DNA of 64,000 nt from assembly GCF_000497245.1 (NCBI RefSeq), contig NZ_AWTC01000005.1:125588-189587 (forward strand), given 5' to 3'. This DNA comes from Sporolactobacillus laevolacticus DSM 442. GTDB lineage: Bacteria > Bacillota > Bacilli > Bacillales > Sporolactobacillaceae. The notes beneath the pieces were generated by a model. It was given only the letters and a program-made list of their open reading frames with translations. It did no database searches and had not been told where the DNA came from. A program made the position numbers and the translations under genes. Shown piece by piece: positions 1-8,136 of this stretch (positions are counted from its first letter, which is position 1; each line of letters begins with the position of its first letter).

Positions 1-1065
1 AAAATCATCGTCCTCCCGGCTGCGCTCCCAAATGCGCGGGCTCAGCTGATTCGCAAGCTCTTTCAATTTTGCGCTGTTCGGGAACTGGTAACGGAGTACA
101 AAACGCTGTTTTTCATAGAGCTGATTTAACTCCTCACGCTTTTCCTTCAGATAATTGGTATAGTTTTCCTTGCGTTCTTTTCTTCGTTCTTTCGTCTGCC
201 TCGACTCCCTAACATACTGATAAACGGAAGTCACAATCGTTGAGAGAAACATTACGATCGAGATCAGCATATAAATGCCGCTTGGCTGAACAAAAAGCAC
301 AACCGCCATAACAATCAGCATGATCACCGGCGGCAAAATCATCATCCAGAGATTGCGGCGATTGTCGCCGTCTGAATCTGAGGGCCATGAAAATTTCACC
401 TTATCGTTTGGACGTTCATAAATCAGCCTCGGTATTCTTTGGTAGTCCGGATATTTGTCGGCGAGCATCGTTTTAGGATTTCGTGTTGGCGCAAACCGAG
501 TTTCAAATGCGTTACCCGCAGTCACTACGAGCAAATCTTCCGATTCCAAAATCCACTCATTCAAGCCCCAGAACAGAACATCACCAGCTTCAAGCGGCGC
601 ACTTTGATGCACACGCTCTCCATTCAAATAAACAGGAATGCCTTTGGATGAAGAAAAAATGCGCCAGATTTTCCCTTCTTTGCTCAACTGAAAACCCGGA
701 TCATCTTTATACTCCGGAAATGAGAAGTCAGCTGTTTCTGATGCTGATATCGACAGTTGAATGTCACTGCCAATATAGTACCCGGATGCCTCCGGAGCAT
801 CATCTGCCTGCTGACAAAACATATTCACTTTGCCGGTCTGCAAGGGTTCAGTGATGCTCACTAACCATTTGCTTTGAGCATATTGCTTATGCAGTTTCCA
901 GTTGTTATCTTCCTGATCCCAATTCAACCGGATCTTCTCATCCAATGTGTACGAAAGGGTGATGGTGTCCGACCATTCATTTCCAATAACCACTTCTTTT
1001 TTATGAAAAGGCTGAAGATCAATGACTTGAGCATGCTCTTCTGTAAACAGCCATAATTTTTCCAA
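1..1065 (-). CDS. essC: EssC/YukB-type T7SS ATPase, N-terminal part (runs off left edge)
   Basis: N-terminal 355 codons of the FtsK/SpoIIIE-type motor ATPase of the Firmicutes type VII (ESX/Yuk) secretion system, cut by the window edge. The start is TTG at 1065 because a strong Shine-Dalgarno (AGGAGGGGAG, 1071-1080) lies 5 nt upstream. The first 200 or so residues look like the tandem FHA-like domains of EssC (for example KIWRIFSSSKGIPVYLNGERV). Two adjacent membrane segments follow (around MMILPPVIMLIVMAVVLFV and MLISIVMFLSTIVTSVY), then a charged Arg/Lys/Glu helix. The P-loop ATPase modules lie outside the window. It follows essB by 49 nt in the same operon. The ATG-initiated plus-strand ORFs over this region are antisense shadows. 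Confidence 0.9.
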   Translation of the reverse strand, partial: MEKLWLFTEEHAQVIDLQPFHKKEVVIGNEWSDTITLSYTLDEKIRLNWDQEDNNWKLHKQYAQSKWLVSITEPLQTGKVNMFCQQADDAPEASGYYIGSDIQLSISASETADFSFPEYKDDPGFQLSKEGKIWRIFSSSKGIPVYLNGERVHQSAPLEAGDVLFWGLNEWILESEDLLVVTAGNAFETRFAPTRNPKTMLADKYPDYQRIPRLIYERPNDKVKFSWPSDSDGDNRRNLWMMILPPVIMLIVMAVVLFVQPSGIYMLISIVMFLSTIVTSVYQYVRESRQTKERRKERKENYTNYLKEKREELNQLYEKQRFVLRYQFPNSAKLKELANQLSPRIWERSREDDDF

Positions 1066-1114
1066 AAATGCTCCCCTCCTCACGAGGTCGTTCATATGCT
1101 ATATCCGTGTAGGC

Positions 1115-2440
1115 TTACTTTTTGCTCGAATCTTTTCCAGTTGAACTACCGTCTTTCTGTGATGACGATCCATCTTTCTGCCCACTGCTTTGAGTCTGGT
1201 TGGAGCTTCCACCACTTCCCCCCTGCGGGTTTTGATTTACATCCGCATTGGTGTTAATACTGCTACCGTCCGAAGTGCTCGCTTGCGTTTTCTGAGGTTT
1301 AACGTTATATTTCTTCAATTCTGAATCAATGCTCTGCAGTCGTTGTTGTTTTTGTTGACCGTTCATCGACAGATCGTCTTGAATTGCCCGTTGTTCTTTA
1401 ACCAGTGCATAGGCGATCAGAGTACGGTCATTGAGCGATCGTGCTGTATTCAAGGCACCGGCCGCTTCGCCACGCCCAACCTGAATCCAATATTGATAAT
1501 AAAGTGCATTACTTTGGAGGGTTAGATCATTTAATATGTTGTTGTGCTGCTCGTCGGTAAGGTTTTCATTTTTCACATAAGATACAGCGAGCTCGTAGCG
1601 GACAACTTTCGGCATTTTGCTGTAGGCAACGGAATTTAATGTTGTCGCTACATCGCTATACTGATTTTCCAGGAAAAATTCATGACTCTGCTGGAACAAA
1701 TTTTCTCGGGGAAGCTGTATGACAAAGGCATAAACCGTAAGAATAAGAAGAGGAATAAGAACTGCAAGACTACCAATCAGCATTCCATTCCGAGTTCTGT
1801 TCCTTTTTTTCGGGAGTCTGATGCTCTGTTTTTCAGTAACAATCTCTTTTTTACGTTCCTTCTCCACCAGAGCAGCCAGAGAATGAAAACTTGAACAACG
1901 AAAAAGATCTTTCACGAAACGCGTTGACTTTGCCGCGAAATCGAATTTCACATATGTATCGAAGCTGTTGGATGCATCAAACAAGGTCGCAATAACCGCC
2001 TTGACTTGTTGCAGTGCGGCTTCTTCCTCATAACTTAGAGGCGGTAGACTGTCTTTTACCCCATAATGAAGAAATACAGGCTGGAAACCTGTCGTAAAAA
2101 AGAGATTTTCCGGAAAACAAACCGGAATCAAGCGTGCGGGTTGGTAATGCTCAAAAAAGCGAATAAGATTGCTGGCAAAGATTAATTTTTCCGTGATGGT
2201 TTCCGAAGTCAGTTCTGTGAATCTTCTCAACCCGGGTACATTTGCCGAATGAATCACGATTTCATCTTCTGTTGATTCTACCGTTCGATTGATGCCATCA
2301 TGAATACTTTGCAGAACGCCTAATTCGTCCACATGGCGCATTGGAATTTTTGCACGTTGAAAAGTGAGGGTGTATTGGCTGTCCTGAACTTCCGCTTCTG
2401 CTTCAAATTTAGATTGAAAAAAGCTGTTTGATAGTGCCAT
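1115..2440 (-). CDS. essB: EssB/YukC, T7SS membrane pseudokinase-like subunit
   Basis: 441 aa, the bitopic membrane subunit of the type VII secretion channel. The N-terminal 215 or so residues are the cytosolic pseudokinase-like domain, including YVKFDFAAKSTRFVKDLFRC. One membrane segment spans about 219-241 (LIGSLAVLIPLLILTVYAFV), and an extracellular helical domain runs to about 385. The last 55 residues are low-complexity Ser/Gly/Gln/Lys, with SSSQKDGSSTGKDSS-type repeats, probably a flexible extracellular tail. SD AAGGAG lies 8 nt before the ATG. It sits between yukD (12 nt) and essC (49 nt), the B. subtilis yukEDCB order. The family is known to contact EssC in the channel; nothing here indicates what this system exports besides the WXG100 protein. 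Confidence 0.9.
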   Translation of the reverse strand: MALSNSFFQSKFEAEAEVQDSQYTLTFQRAKIPMRHVDELGVLQSIHDGINRTVESTEDEIVIHSANVPGLRRFTELTSETITEKLIFASNLIRFFEHYQPARLIPVCFPENLFFTTGFQPVFLHYGVKDSLPPLSYEEEAALQQVKAVIATLFDASNSFDTYVKFDFAAKSTRFVKDLFRCSSFHSLAALVEKERKKEIVTEKQSIRLPKKRNRTRNGMLIGSLAVLIPLLILTVYAFVIQLPRENLFQQSHEFFLENQYSDVATTLNSVAYSKMPKVVRYELAVSYVKNENLTDEQHNNILNDLTLQSNALYYQYWIQVGRGEAAGALNTARSLNDRTLIAYALVKEQRAIQDDLSMNGQQKQQRLQSIDSELKKYNVKPQKTQASTSDGSSINTNADVNQNPQGGSGGSSNQTQSSGQKDGSSSQKDGSSTGKDSSKK

Positions 2441-2452
2441 AACTATTCTCCT

Positions 2453-2692
2453 TCACAGTACAGTCAGTTTGTCTCCATCAGAAATCTTTTTGTCACCTAA
2501 AACATCAAAGCCACGAATCATTTGTGACTTATTCGCTACGCGCACCCAGTACCCTTCTCGCGGAGGCGACTGTATGCCGGCAATTCTCCATACCGTCCGG
2601 ATGAGCTGTTTGACAGGCTGACGGTCAGATATTCTCAGATCGAGAGGTTCTCGCCTGTAATGCGATAAATCCACAGTTATATTGATGTACAT
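2453..2692 (-). CDS. yukD: YukD/EsaB, ubiquitin-like T7SS protein
   Basis: 79 aa, matching the YukD/EsaB family: a small cytosolic protein with a ubiquitin fold that belongs to Firmicutes type VII secretion loci. It begins MYINITVDLSHY and has the usual short beta-rich layout ending in GDKLTVL. It has no Gly-Gly tail, as expected for a family not thought to be conjugated. It lies between esxA and essB. The upstream GGTGAAATAG is only a weak Shine-Dalgarno, so translation may depend on coupling within the operon. Identification rests on size, sequence character and position. Confidence 0.85.
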   Translation of the reverse strand: MYINITVDLSHYRREPLDLRISDRQPVKQLIRTVWRIAGIQSPPREGYWVRVANKSQMIRGFDVLGDKKISDGDKLTVL

Positions 2693-2750
2693 TCTATTTC
2701 ACCACGTTTAAAAAACCGAAACTCTATCAAGAGCTCCGGCATGATTTGAA

Positions 2751-3044
2751 TTACGCATTGATCTGTCCGGCAATCTGCTGGTCGGTATCTTCCAAAATGG
2801 TAGCTGTTTTCGAAAGTTGATGATTGACATCTTCGAGGAGCTGTTGCATTTGTTGGAAGGATGGGCGTAGCCGTTCATACTGATCCTTGAACGCCCGGCT
2901 TGAAGCGCCTTCCCAAACCTGGGCCAGCTGGTTGATCATGCCATCCAGTCTTCCAATTAATTCACCGGTATTTGAAGATTCCTGCCCATATTTTGCTGCA
3001 TAACTGCGTAGTTCTTCCGGGGTTAAGCGAATTTGTCCTGCCAT
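2751..3044 (-). CDS. esxA: EsxA/YukE-type WXG100 secreted protein
   Basis: 97 aa WXG100 protein, the small helical-hairpin substrate of the type VII system. The W-E-G turn is at residues 44-46 (AQVWEGASSRAF), midway between two amphipathic helices. Near the C-terminus is the stretch TILEDTDQQIAG. The canonical export signal Tyr-x3-Asp/Glu is not obvious, and TILED may hold the equivalent place with Thr in place of Tyr. SD AAGGAGG precedes the ATG. It is the first gene of the secretion operon, and the 690-bp upstream region carries short hairpin repeats. WXG100 proteins usually dimerise and are exported folded. Confidence 0.93.
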   Translation of the reverse strand: MAGQIRLTPEELRSYAAKYGQESSNTGELIGRLDGMINQLAQVWEGASSRAFKDQYERLRPSFQQMQQLLEDVNHQLSKTATILEDTDQQIAGQINA

Positions 3045-3587
3045 GATTAAATAACCTCCTTATTTTTTGCATACGCATACATTCGCATGCCGGAACTTCC
3101 ACAGGATGTGGTGACTTCGACGTTACGTACTTCCCCGCAGGATGCGGTCGCTTCCGCGTTGTACGCAGGACGTTCTTTCACAGGATGTGATGGCTTTCAC
3201 GTTACGTACAGGACGTACGTGCGTTAGCGAACGTTCCTTTAGTTCGTCGAAACCACTCTATCTATGAAATCCGTCAATGACGGTATTCCGCTGTATTCAA
3301 TTGGCACAATTAATTTAGCTATAGCATGGAATTACAGATAAAAAGCTTCTTGAGGTGCACTTCTGAAGTAAACTGCCGCGGTCACTTTGTCACAGAAAAT
3401 ACTAACTTGTTAACTTTTCCCACACATTATATAAAAAAGCCTACTGCTCTGAACACGGTCTAAACTCCTGAAAAACCCCGAAAAATCCCGCATCGCAAAG
3501 ATTTGCCGACAACCTTCGACAAGAAACACCGGGACAAATTTACTACGCCGATTTGTTAACGCTTTCATTTCGCTTTTCAGATCATAG
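3045..3587. other. Gene-free region upstream of esxA
   Basis: About 540 bp without a credible gene. The part nearest esxA (3099-3220) is packed with short GGA-loop hairpins, annotated separately. The rest is AT-rich. The esx operon promoter must lie here, but I could not choose one with confidence. Confidence 0.6.
3099..3220. repeat. Cluster of five GGA-loop mini-hairpins
   Basis: Five short palindromes with a central GGA: CCACAGGATGTGG (3099-3111), CCGCAGGATGCGG (3135-3147), ACGCAGGACGT (3163-3173), TCACAGGATGTGA (3178-3190) and ACGTACAGGACGTACGT (3204-3220). The stems differ but both arms change together, so the hairpin is conserved rather than the sequence. Linker words such as GACTTCGACGTT recur at the 38.6-kb copy. 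Confidence 0.75.
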
Positions 3588-3619
3588 AAAAATCCATTGG
3601 CTTCACTTTGCCAATGGAT
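3588..3619 (-). terminator. Intrinsic terminator of the ywrDBA operon
   Basis: Perfect 10-bp arms ATCCATTGGC (3592-3601) and GCCAATGGAT (3610-3619), followed on the minus strand by a T-run. It lies 120 nt past the ywrA stop. Confidence 0.8.
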
Positions 3620-3738
3620 CGTAAGTTTGTTAGTTGTTGATCATTTTTTTAACTATGACAAATGGCTATATTCACATCACTGTTCACTAGGCACTGAGCA
3701 TGAAATTTTCTACCATAAAGGTCCTGCTTCTTGAGTTT

Positions 3739-4272
3739 TCAGCCCATAAAGGCAGCACCGATCAGTAATGCCCCGGCAATGACAAAAGCCGGATGAATCC
3801 GAAAACGCTGTATCAGAACGAAACTTACGGCTCCAATCAAAACGAGTGGAAGCCATCCGGATGACTGAAACGAGGTCGAAAAAAAGTTATAGGCCATCAT
3901 CCCGAGCATGACGACGATAATCGGCCGAATCAATAAGGTAAGCCACTTTACTTTGGGCGAATCTTTAAATTTGTAGAGTAGCCGCAGCAGAACAATGAGC
4001 AAAATCAGCGATGGTGCGATTGTTGCAAACAGAGCAACGAAAGAACCTGGAACGCCGGCAACCTGGTAACCGATATAGCCGGCCATTTGCGGCGCGATCG
4101 GGCCTGGCAATGAATTTCCGAAGGCTAGGACATTACTGAACCTTGTGACTGTCATCCAGTGATAATGGCCGACCACTTCGTTTTCAATCAGTGGAATGGA
4201 TGCCGGGCCGCCGCCATATCCAAGAATTCCCGGTATAAAGAAAGCAAGGAACACGTGCCATAGAAGGATCAT
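3739..4272 (-). CDS. ywrA: CHR-family transporter half (YwrA-like)
   Basis: 177 aa integral membrane protein, one half of a split chromate-transporter (CHR/ChrA) family pair. The N-terminal family motif reads YGGGPASIPLIENEVV, followed by the LPGP loop (SLPGPIAPQMAGYIGY). The remainder is four or five hydrophobic helices. Its start overlaps the stop of the preceding gene by 4 nt (ATGA, 4269-4272), so the halves are translationally coupled and probably form a heteromer. Size, order and the neighbouring gamma-glutamyltransferase gene match B. subtilis ywrB-ywrA/ywrD. CHR proteins export chromate in some bacteria; the physiological substrate here is unknown. Confidence 0.85.
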   Translation of the reverse strand: MILLWHVFLAFFIPGILGYGGGPASIPLIENEVVGHYHWMTVTRFSNVLAFGNSLPGPIAPQMAGYIGYQVAGVPGSFVALFATIAPSLILLIVLLRLLYKFKDSPKVKWLTLLIRPIIVVMLGMMAYNFFSTSFQSSGWLPLVLIGAVSFVLIQRFRIHPAFVIAGALLIGAAFMG

Positions 4273-4889
4273 TTGGAATCACCTTCCGAAACGGATTTCC
4301 GCTTTGAAGGTTTCAGCAGCACATAGGCGAGCACCAAAGCAATCAGGATCGGCGGCTGAATGTTGATCACTTCAATCAGGACGAAGCTGATTCCGACCAG
4401 AATCAGGCTGATTGGCCAGCCCAGCCCTTTTTTTGCATTCGACAAAAATTTCCAAGTTAACTGGGCCATCATTATTCCGACTACCGGCAGCACAGCCTGG
4501 GTCATCCCGCGCACCCATCTCTGATTCTGAAAAGATGTCATGAAACCCAGCAGCACGATCATGGCCACAACCATCGGACCGACACTGGCAATCAGTGCTG
4601 TAAGAAGCCCGCCGATACCCTTAAGCTTCCAGCCGATATACCCGGCGAGCTTAGTGTTGACCGGGCCCGGCAACGCATTAGCGATAGCCACCAAATCGCC
4701 AAACTCCTCAAGCGACATCCATTTATATTTTTTAACCACTTCTGTTTCAATCAGAGGTATTCCGGATGGCCCGCCGCCGAAGCTCAGAATGCTCGACCGA
4801 AAAAAAGCCACTAGTATGTCTCTATACCGGACTTTAGCCGGAACCTGTTTTTCCTTCTCTTCCAATCTCTTATTTTTTTCCTGATCCAT
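4269..4889 (-). CDS. ywrB: CHR-family transporter half (YwrB-like)
   Basis: 206 aa, the partner of the downstream CHR half. A charged cytosolic N-terminus of about 30 residues (MDQEKNKRLEEKEK) precedes the motif FGGGPSGIPLIETEVV and the conserved ALPGPVNTKLAGYIGW loop, then several transmembrane helices and a basic C-terminus. SD GAAGGG lies upstream of the ATG. The two genes together equal one full-length ChrA made of two homologous domains. It is the second gene of the ywrD-ywrB-ywrA operon, 86 nt after ywrD. No regulator gene (ywrC-like) is adjacent. Confidence 0.85.
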   Translation of the reverse strand: MDQEKNKRLEEKEKQVPAKVRYRDILVAFFRSSILSFGGGPSGIPLIETEVVKKYKWMSLEEFGDLVAIANALPGPVNTKLAGYIGWKLKGIGGLLTALIASVGPMVVAMIVLLGFMTSFQNQRWVRGMTQAVLPVVGIMMAQLTWKFLSNAKKGLGWPISLILVGISFVLIEVINIQPPILIALVLAYVLLKPSKRKSVSEGDSK

Positions 4890-4975
4890 CTAATCAGCCC
4901 TTCTATATCTAAGTTGTGCAAGCTACATCAACTATTCTGTTATGATGTCCTCGTGTAGGGTTCTACTCCGATACC

Positions 4976-6583
4976 TTACCACGCGGCGACAAAACCATCG
5001 GCTCTAGATTCACTGCCGCCACTTAATACTCCGGTCTTAGGATCACGCAAGATGATCTGTCCGCGTCCGAAGGATCCTGTTTCCAACGCAACGCGTATAT
5101 CGTGACCACATCTGGAAAGCGCTTGAGCAGCTGCATTTGGAAAATTCGATTCGACCCACACTGTTTTACCTTCAATCCACTGCCATCTCGGTGCATCAAG
5201 CGCGGCTTGAGGATGAAGATGATCATCAATCAAATGACTGACAACCTGAAGATGGCCTTGCGGCTGCATGTACCCGCCCATGACTCCGAACGGACCGAGC
5301 GGCTGTCCGTCTCGAGTCAAGAATCCAGGAATGATTGTATGATAGGTTTTTTTACCCGGAGCAAGCGCATTCGCATCCTTAGGATTTAGTGAGAACGTAT
5401 GCCCGCGATTTTGCATTGAAATGCCGGTATCAGGAATCACGATACCCGAGCCAAAGCCCATAAAATTGCTTTGAATGAAAGAAACCATTGTCCCATCGCT
5501 ATCCGCCGTTGCTAAATAGACGGTGCCGCCTTTAGGCAGTGTTCCAGGAGCGGGATCCAGAGCTGTCGATCCAATAAGTCTTGCGCGAGCTGCAGCATAA
5601 TTTTCACTCAGAAGTGCAGCAACCTCTTCACCCATGTCACGCGGATCGGTAATATAAGCCTTTCCATCGGAAAAAGCGAGTTTTAATGCCTCAATCTGCT
5701 TGTGATAGGTATCTATGTAATTCTTCTCGCCCAGATCAAATTGCTTTAAAATATTTAAACCGAGAAGTGCCACAAGCCCTTGCCCGTTCGGTGGGAGTTC
5801 CCAGATATCATACCCGTGGTAATTAATGGAGATCGGATCCACCCACTGCGGCCGATAATTCTCTAAGTCGCTTTTACGCAAAAAACCACCATGTTGACGA
5901 GAGAATCGATCGATTCGATCCGCTAATTCTCCCTTATAAAAGTCCTCTGCATTGGAATCTGCGATTGCCTTCAGGCTGCGGGCATGTGCCGGAGAGGACC
6001 ATAATTCACCGGCTGCGGGCGCTTTGCCATCAGGTGCAAACGTGTTGAACCAAGATTCGAACATTGGATCCTTGAACGTTTTCGTATAGCCCTTAAATGC
6101 ATGCTGCCAGTTTCTAGCTACAACAGGAGAAACCGGAAATCCATTTTCCGCATAGTCAATCGCAGGCTTTAAAACCTCAGATAAAGGCAACCGCCCAAAT
6201 CTTCGCGAACATTCCGCCCAAGCAGCCGGAGCGCCAGGGACAATCACAGGCTCAAGACCATGCACAGGCATCGTATCATAGCCCCGAGCACGGATCGCCT
6301 CAATAGAAATGCTTTGAGGTGCTACCCCGCTGGCATTGAGTCCATGAAGCTTGCCCTTTGTCCAAATCAGCGCAAACGCATCACTGCCGATGCCGTTGGA
6401 TGTCGGTTCAACGACAGTCAGGCAAGCAGCCGTGGCGATTGCAGCGTCAACTGCATTGCCCCCTTTTTTCAGCATGTCTAAGCCGGCTTGTGCCGCAAGC
6501 GGCTGCGCTGTTGCCACCATACCTCTTTGTGCAACAACTGAATTTCTTGGCTGGCGATACGGGCTGAAGTCATAGTCGAACAT
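4976..6583 (-). CDS. ywrD: Gamma-glutamyltransferase family protein (YwrD-like)
   Basis: 535 aa N-terminal-nucleophile hydrolase of the gamma-glutamyltransferase family. The large-subunit region carries the typical GGNAVDAAIA at 41-50. The predicted autocleavage and nucleophile residue is Thr354 in KGGTVYLATADSDG, which would begin the small subunit; the oxyanion and glycine-rich segment follows (PFGVMGGYMQPQGHLQV). There is no signal peptide, which distinguishes this YwrD type from secreted Ggt, so it probably acts in the cytosol. SD AAAAGGAG precedes the ATG. It shares an operon with the split CHR transporter. Family members cleave gamma-glutamyl amides, and a glutamate-cysteine ligase gene lies elsewhere in this window; a link between the two is only inference. 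Confidence 0.88.
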   Translation of the reverse strand: MFDYDFSPYRQPRNSVVAQRGMVATAQPLAAQAGLDMLKKGGNAVDAAIATAACLTVVEPTSNGIGSDAFALIWTKGKLHGLNASGVAPQSISIEAIRARGYDTMPVHGLEPVIVPGAPAAWAECSRRFGRLPLSEVLKPAIDYAENGFPVSPVVARNWQHAFKGYTKTFKDPMFESWFNTFAPDGKAPAAGELWSSPAHARSLKAIADSNAEDFYKGELADRIDRFSRQHGGFLRKSDLENYRPQWVDPISINYHGYDIWELPPNGQGLVALLGLNILKQFDLGEKNYIDTYHKQIEALKLAFSDGKAYITDPRDMGEEVAALLSENYAAARARLIGSTALDPAPGTLPKGGTVYLATADSDGTMVSFIQSNFMGFGSGIVIPDTGISMQNRGHTFSLNPKDANALAPGKKTYHTIIPGFLTRDGQPLGPFGVMGGYMQPQGHLQVVSHLIDDHLHPQAALDAPRWQWIEGKTVWVESNFPNAAAQALSRCGHDIRVALETGSFGRGQIILRDPKTGVLSGGSESRADGFVAAW

Positions 6584-6712
6584 GCTTTTCGGCTCCTTTT
6601 TTCATGGCGTCTTTGCTTTCATTTTACTCCAGCCTGAACCAGTCTGTATATCTTGTTTTCATTGATTCTCTTTTTTCATCAATAGATTATCATGGCTTAT
6701 GTACGTTTTGCA

Positions 6713-6752
6713 CAAAAAAACAGCACCTATGACAGGCGCCGTTTCCTTGTAT
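6713..6752 (-). terminator. Terminator after spoIIQ
   Basis: Hairpin made by CAGCACCT (6720-6727) and AGGCGCCG, with a run of seven A at the left (T on the minus strand). It is placed just past the spoIIQ stop. Confidence 0.75.
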
Positions 6753-6761
6753 TCTTTTTAA

Positions 6762-7646
6762 TTAGTTGTGCGTGTCCAGTGAACTTTTGTCGATTGTTGA
6801 CCCTTTGCTTGAATCGCTTTTCGTCCCTTTGGTGTTCGATTTGCTTTGGTCTTTCGACTTACCAGTATCCTGTTTTGGTGTTTCTGTGCTGCCTTGATCT
6901 TTAATTTTTTCAGAGGCTGAGGGGTTAGCTGTTGTTGATTGAGCACCAACTTTTACAGCTTTGACATCCGAAGCGCTCTTATTCATATAGTTCTCAGGGC
7001 TGACCGGCACGTCATTTTTACGAATTTCAAAATGAAGATGAACGCCCATTGCTTTGTTCAAAGCTTCTGTTCCGGCTGTGCCGATTTTTTCACCTTGAGC
7101 CACTTGTTGTCCGACCGCAACATCAACGGATGCCAAGCTCTGGTACATGGTCTTAACACCATTTTTGTGCTGCAATGTTACTTTATAACCGAGTACGTCA
7201 TCCTTCTTTGCTTCCGTGACTTTTCCGCTCATTGCTGCTGTAACTGTAAACGATTTCTCATCATTCGCGCCAATGTTAATGCCTGTATTTTGGACGTATG
7301 AATTGTTATAGTTTACGAGAGCGGCTTGCTGATCCTGTTCAGTTCCTTTTGCATCATAAAAAGGTTGGATGACTTGTGTGTCTTCAGCCGATGCTGGCCA
7401 TTCAAACACTTCATCACCCGCATTCAGGGGATGGGAAGACGGCTTGTCTTGATTGAAAACCACTCGGTCCCGCGCATCCTGACTCGCTTGATCTGAACTG
7501 TGCATCTGGAAAAGCAGCACACCGGTGAGAATTAAAGACGCGGCGCATAAATATAAAGCGGGATAGAACCAGCGCCGTTTTGCTAGTTTTCGCAGACCGG
7601 ACAGCTCTTTTTCCTGCAATTTCTTTTGATCCTTGTTATCTGTCAA
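6762..7646 (-). CDS. spoIIQ: SpoIIQ, M23-fold forespore membrane protein
   Basis: 294 aa, the forespore half of the SpoIIQ-SpoIIIAH channel that spans the intermembrane space during engulfment. One membrane helix at about 27-47 is followed by a LytM/M23 fold ending GVHLHFEIRKNDVPVSPENY. The HLHFE strand is kept, but the first metal site, normally H-x3-D, reads NTGINIG and lacks both ligands. The domain should therefore be structural rather than a peptidase, as in B. subtilis. The Lys/Ser/Thr-rich C-tail (from about 240) is disordered. The start is TTG with SD GAGGTG about 7 nt upstream. It should be under sigma-F; I did not find a convincing promoter. Confidence 0.92.
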   Translation of the reverse strand: MTDNKDQKKLQEKELSGLRKLAKRRWFYPALYLCAASLILTGVLLFQMHSSDQASQDARDRVVFNQDKPSSHPLNAGDEVFEWPASAEDTQVIQPFYDAKGTEQDQQAALVNYNNSYVQNTGINIGANDEKSFTVTAAMSGKVTEAKKDDVLGYKVTLQHKNGVKTMYQSLASVDVAVGQQVAQGEKIGTAGTEALNKAMGVHLHFEIRKNDVPVSPENYMNKSASDVKAVKVGAQSTTANPSASEKIKDQGSTETPKQDTGKSKDQSKSNTKGTKSDSSKGSTIDKSSLDTHN

Positions 7647-7854
7647 TTTGTATCACCTCAGCAACATTCTGATCAGAATGCCGCTGATCTATACATATAA
7701 ATTGTGAAATTCTACCTTTTTCTGTACAAAATTAAAGAATTTAATAAAAATAACGGCTTTTTCTGCTATTTTTTTAGATTCCATCGGTTATTTGATAGGT
7801 GTATTCTTTTTATTTTGGCTCTCTTATTAGATAGTGCTGATAACGCAACATGCA

Positions 7855-7990
7855 TTCACATCAATAGGTGCGGCCGCAGGTGATCCGCAAACCTCCTCGC
7901 TCTGGCACCTTGCCGCGGGATCTCCTCTAGCTCGCCATCAATAGGAACGCTCAGCTGGAGTCTCGCACTTCGTGTTAAAATCAGAACTTT
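7855..7990. repeat. Decayed copy of the long palindromic repeat
   Basis: Shares ordered words with the clear copies at 12.4, 15.7 and 37.4 kb: AGGTGATCCGCAAACCTCCTCG, then GCGGGATCTC, then GGAGTCTCGCAC. It lies between spoIID and spoIIQ. The rest of the 490-bp gap (7647-8136) is AT-rich with no gene seen. Confidence 0.65.
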
Positions 7991-8136
7991 TACACCGCTA
8001 ATATAAACCCTGAGCCCTCAAACTTTTATACTTCTTTTCTTTTAAAAAAAGTGCCCAATTTTGGACACCATACTGAAAAGTAATAATTTCAAACTTAGAA
8101 AAGATAGTTAAACACTTCTCGCAATAAGTCATGCTG

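Noticed and set aside
439-1056. Plus-strand ORFs over the left end
   Set aside because: They lie antisense to a continuous, well-supported EssC frame with FHA-like and membrane segments.
3099-3220. CRISPR array
   Set aside because: Units are short palindromes of varying stem with no constant repeat of 24-40 nt and no regular spacers, and no cas genes are present.
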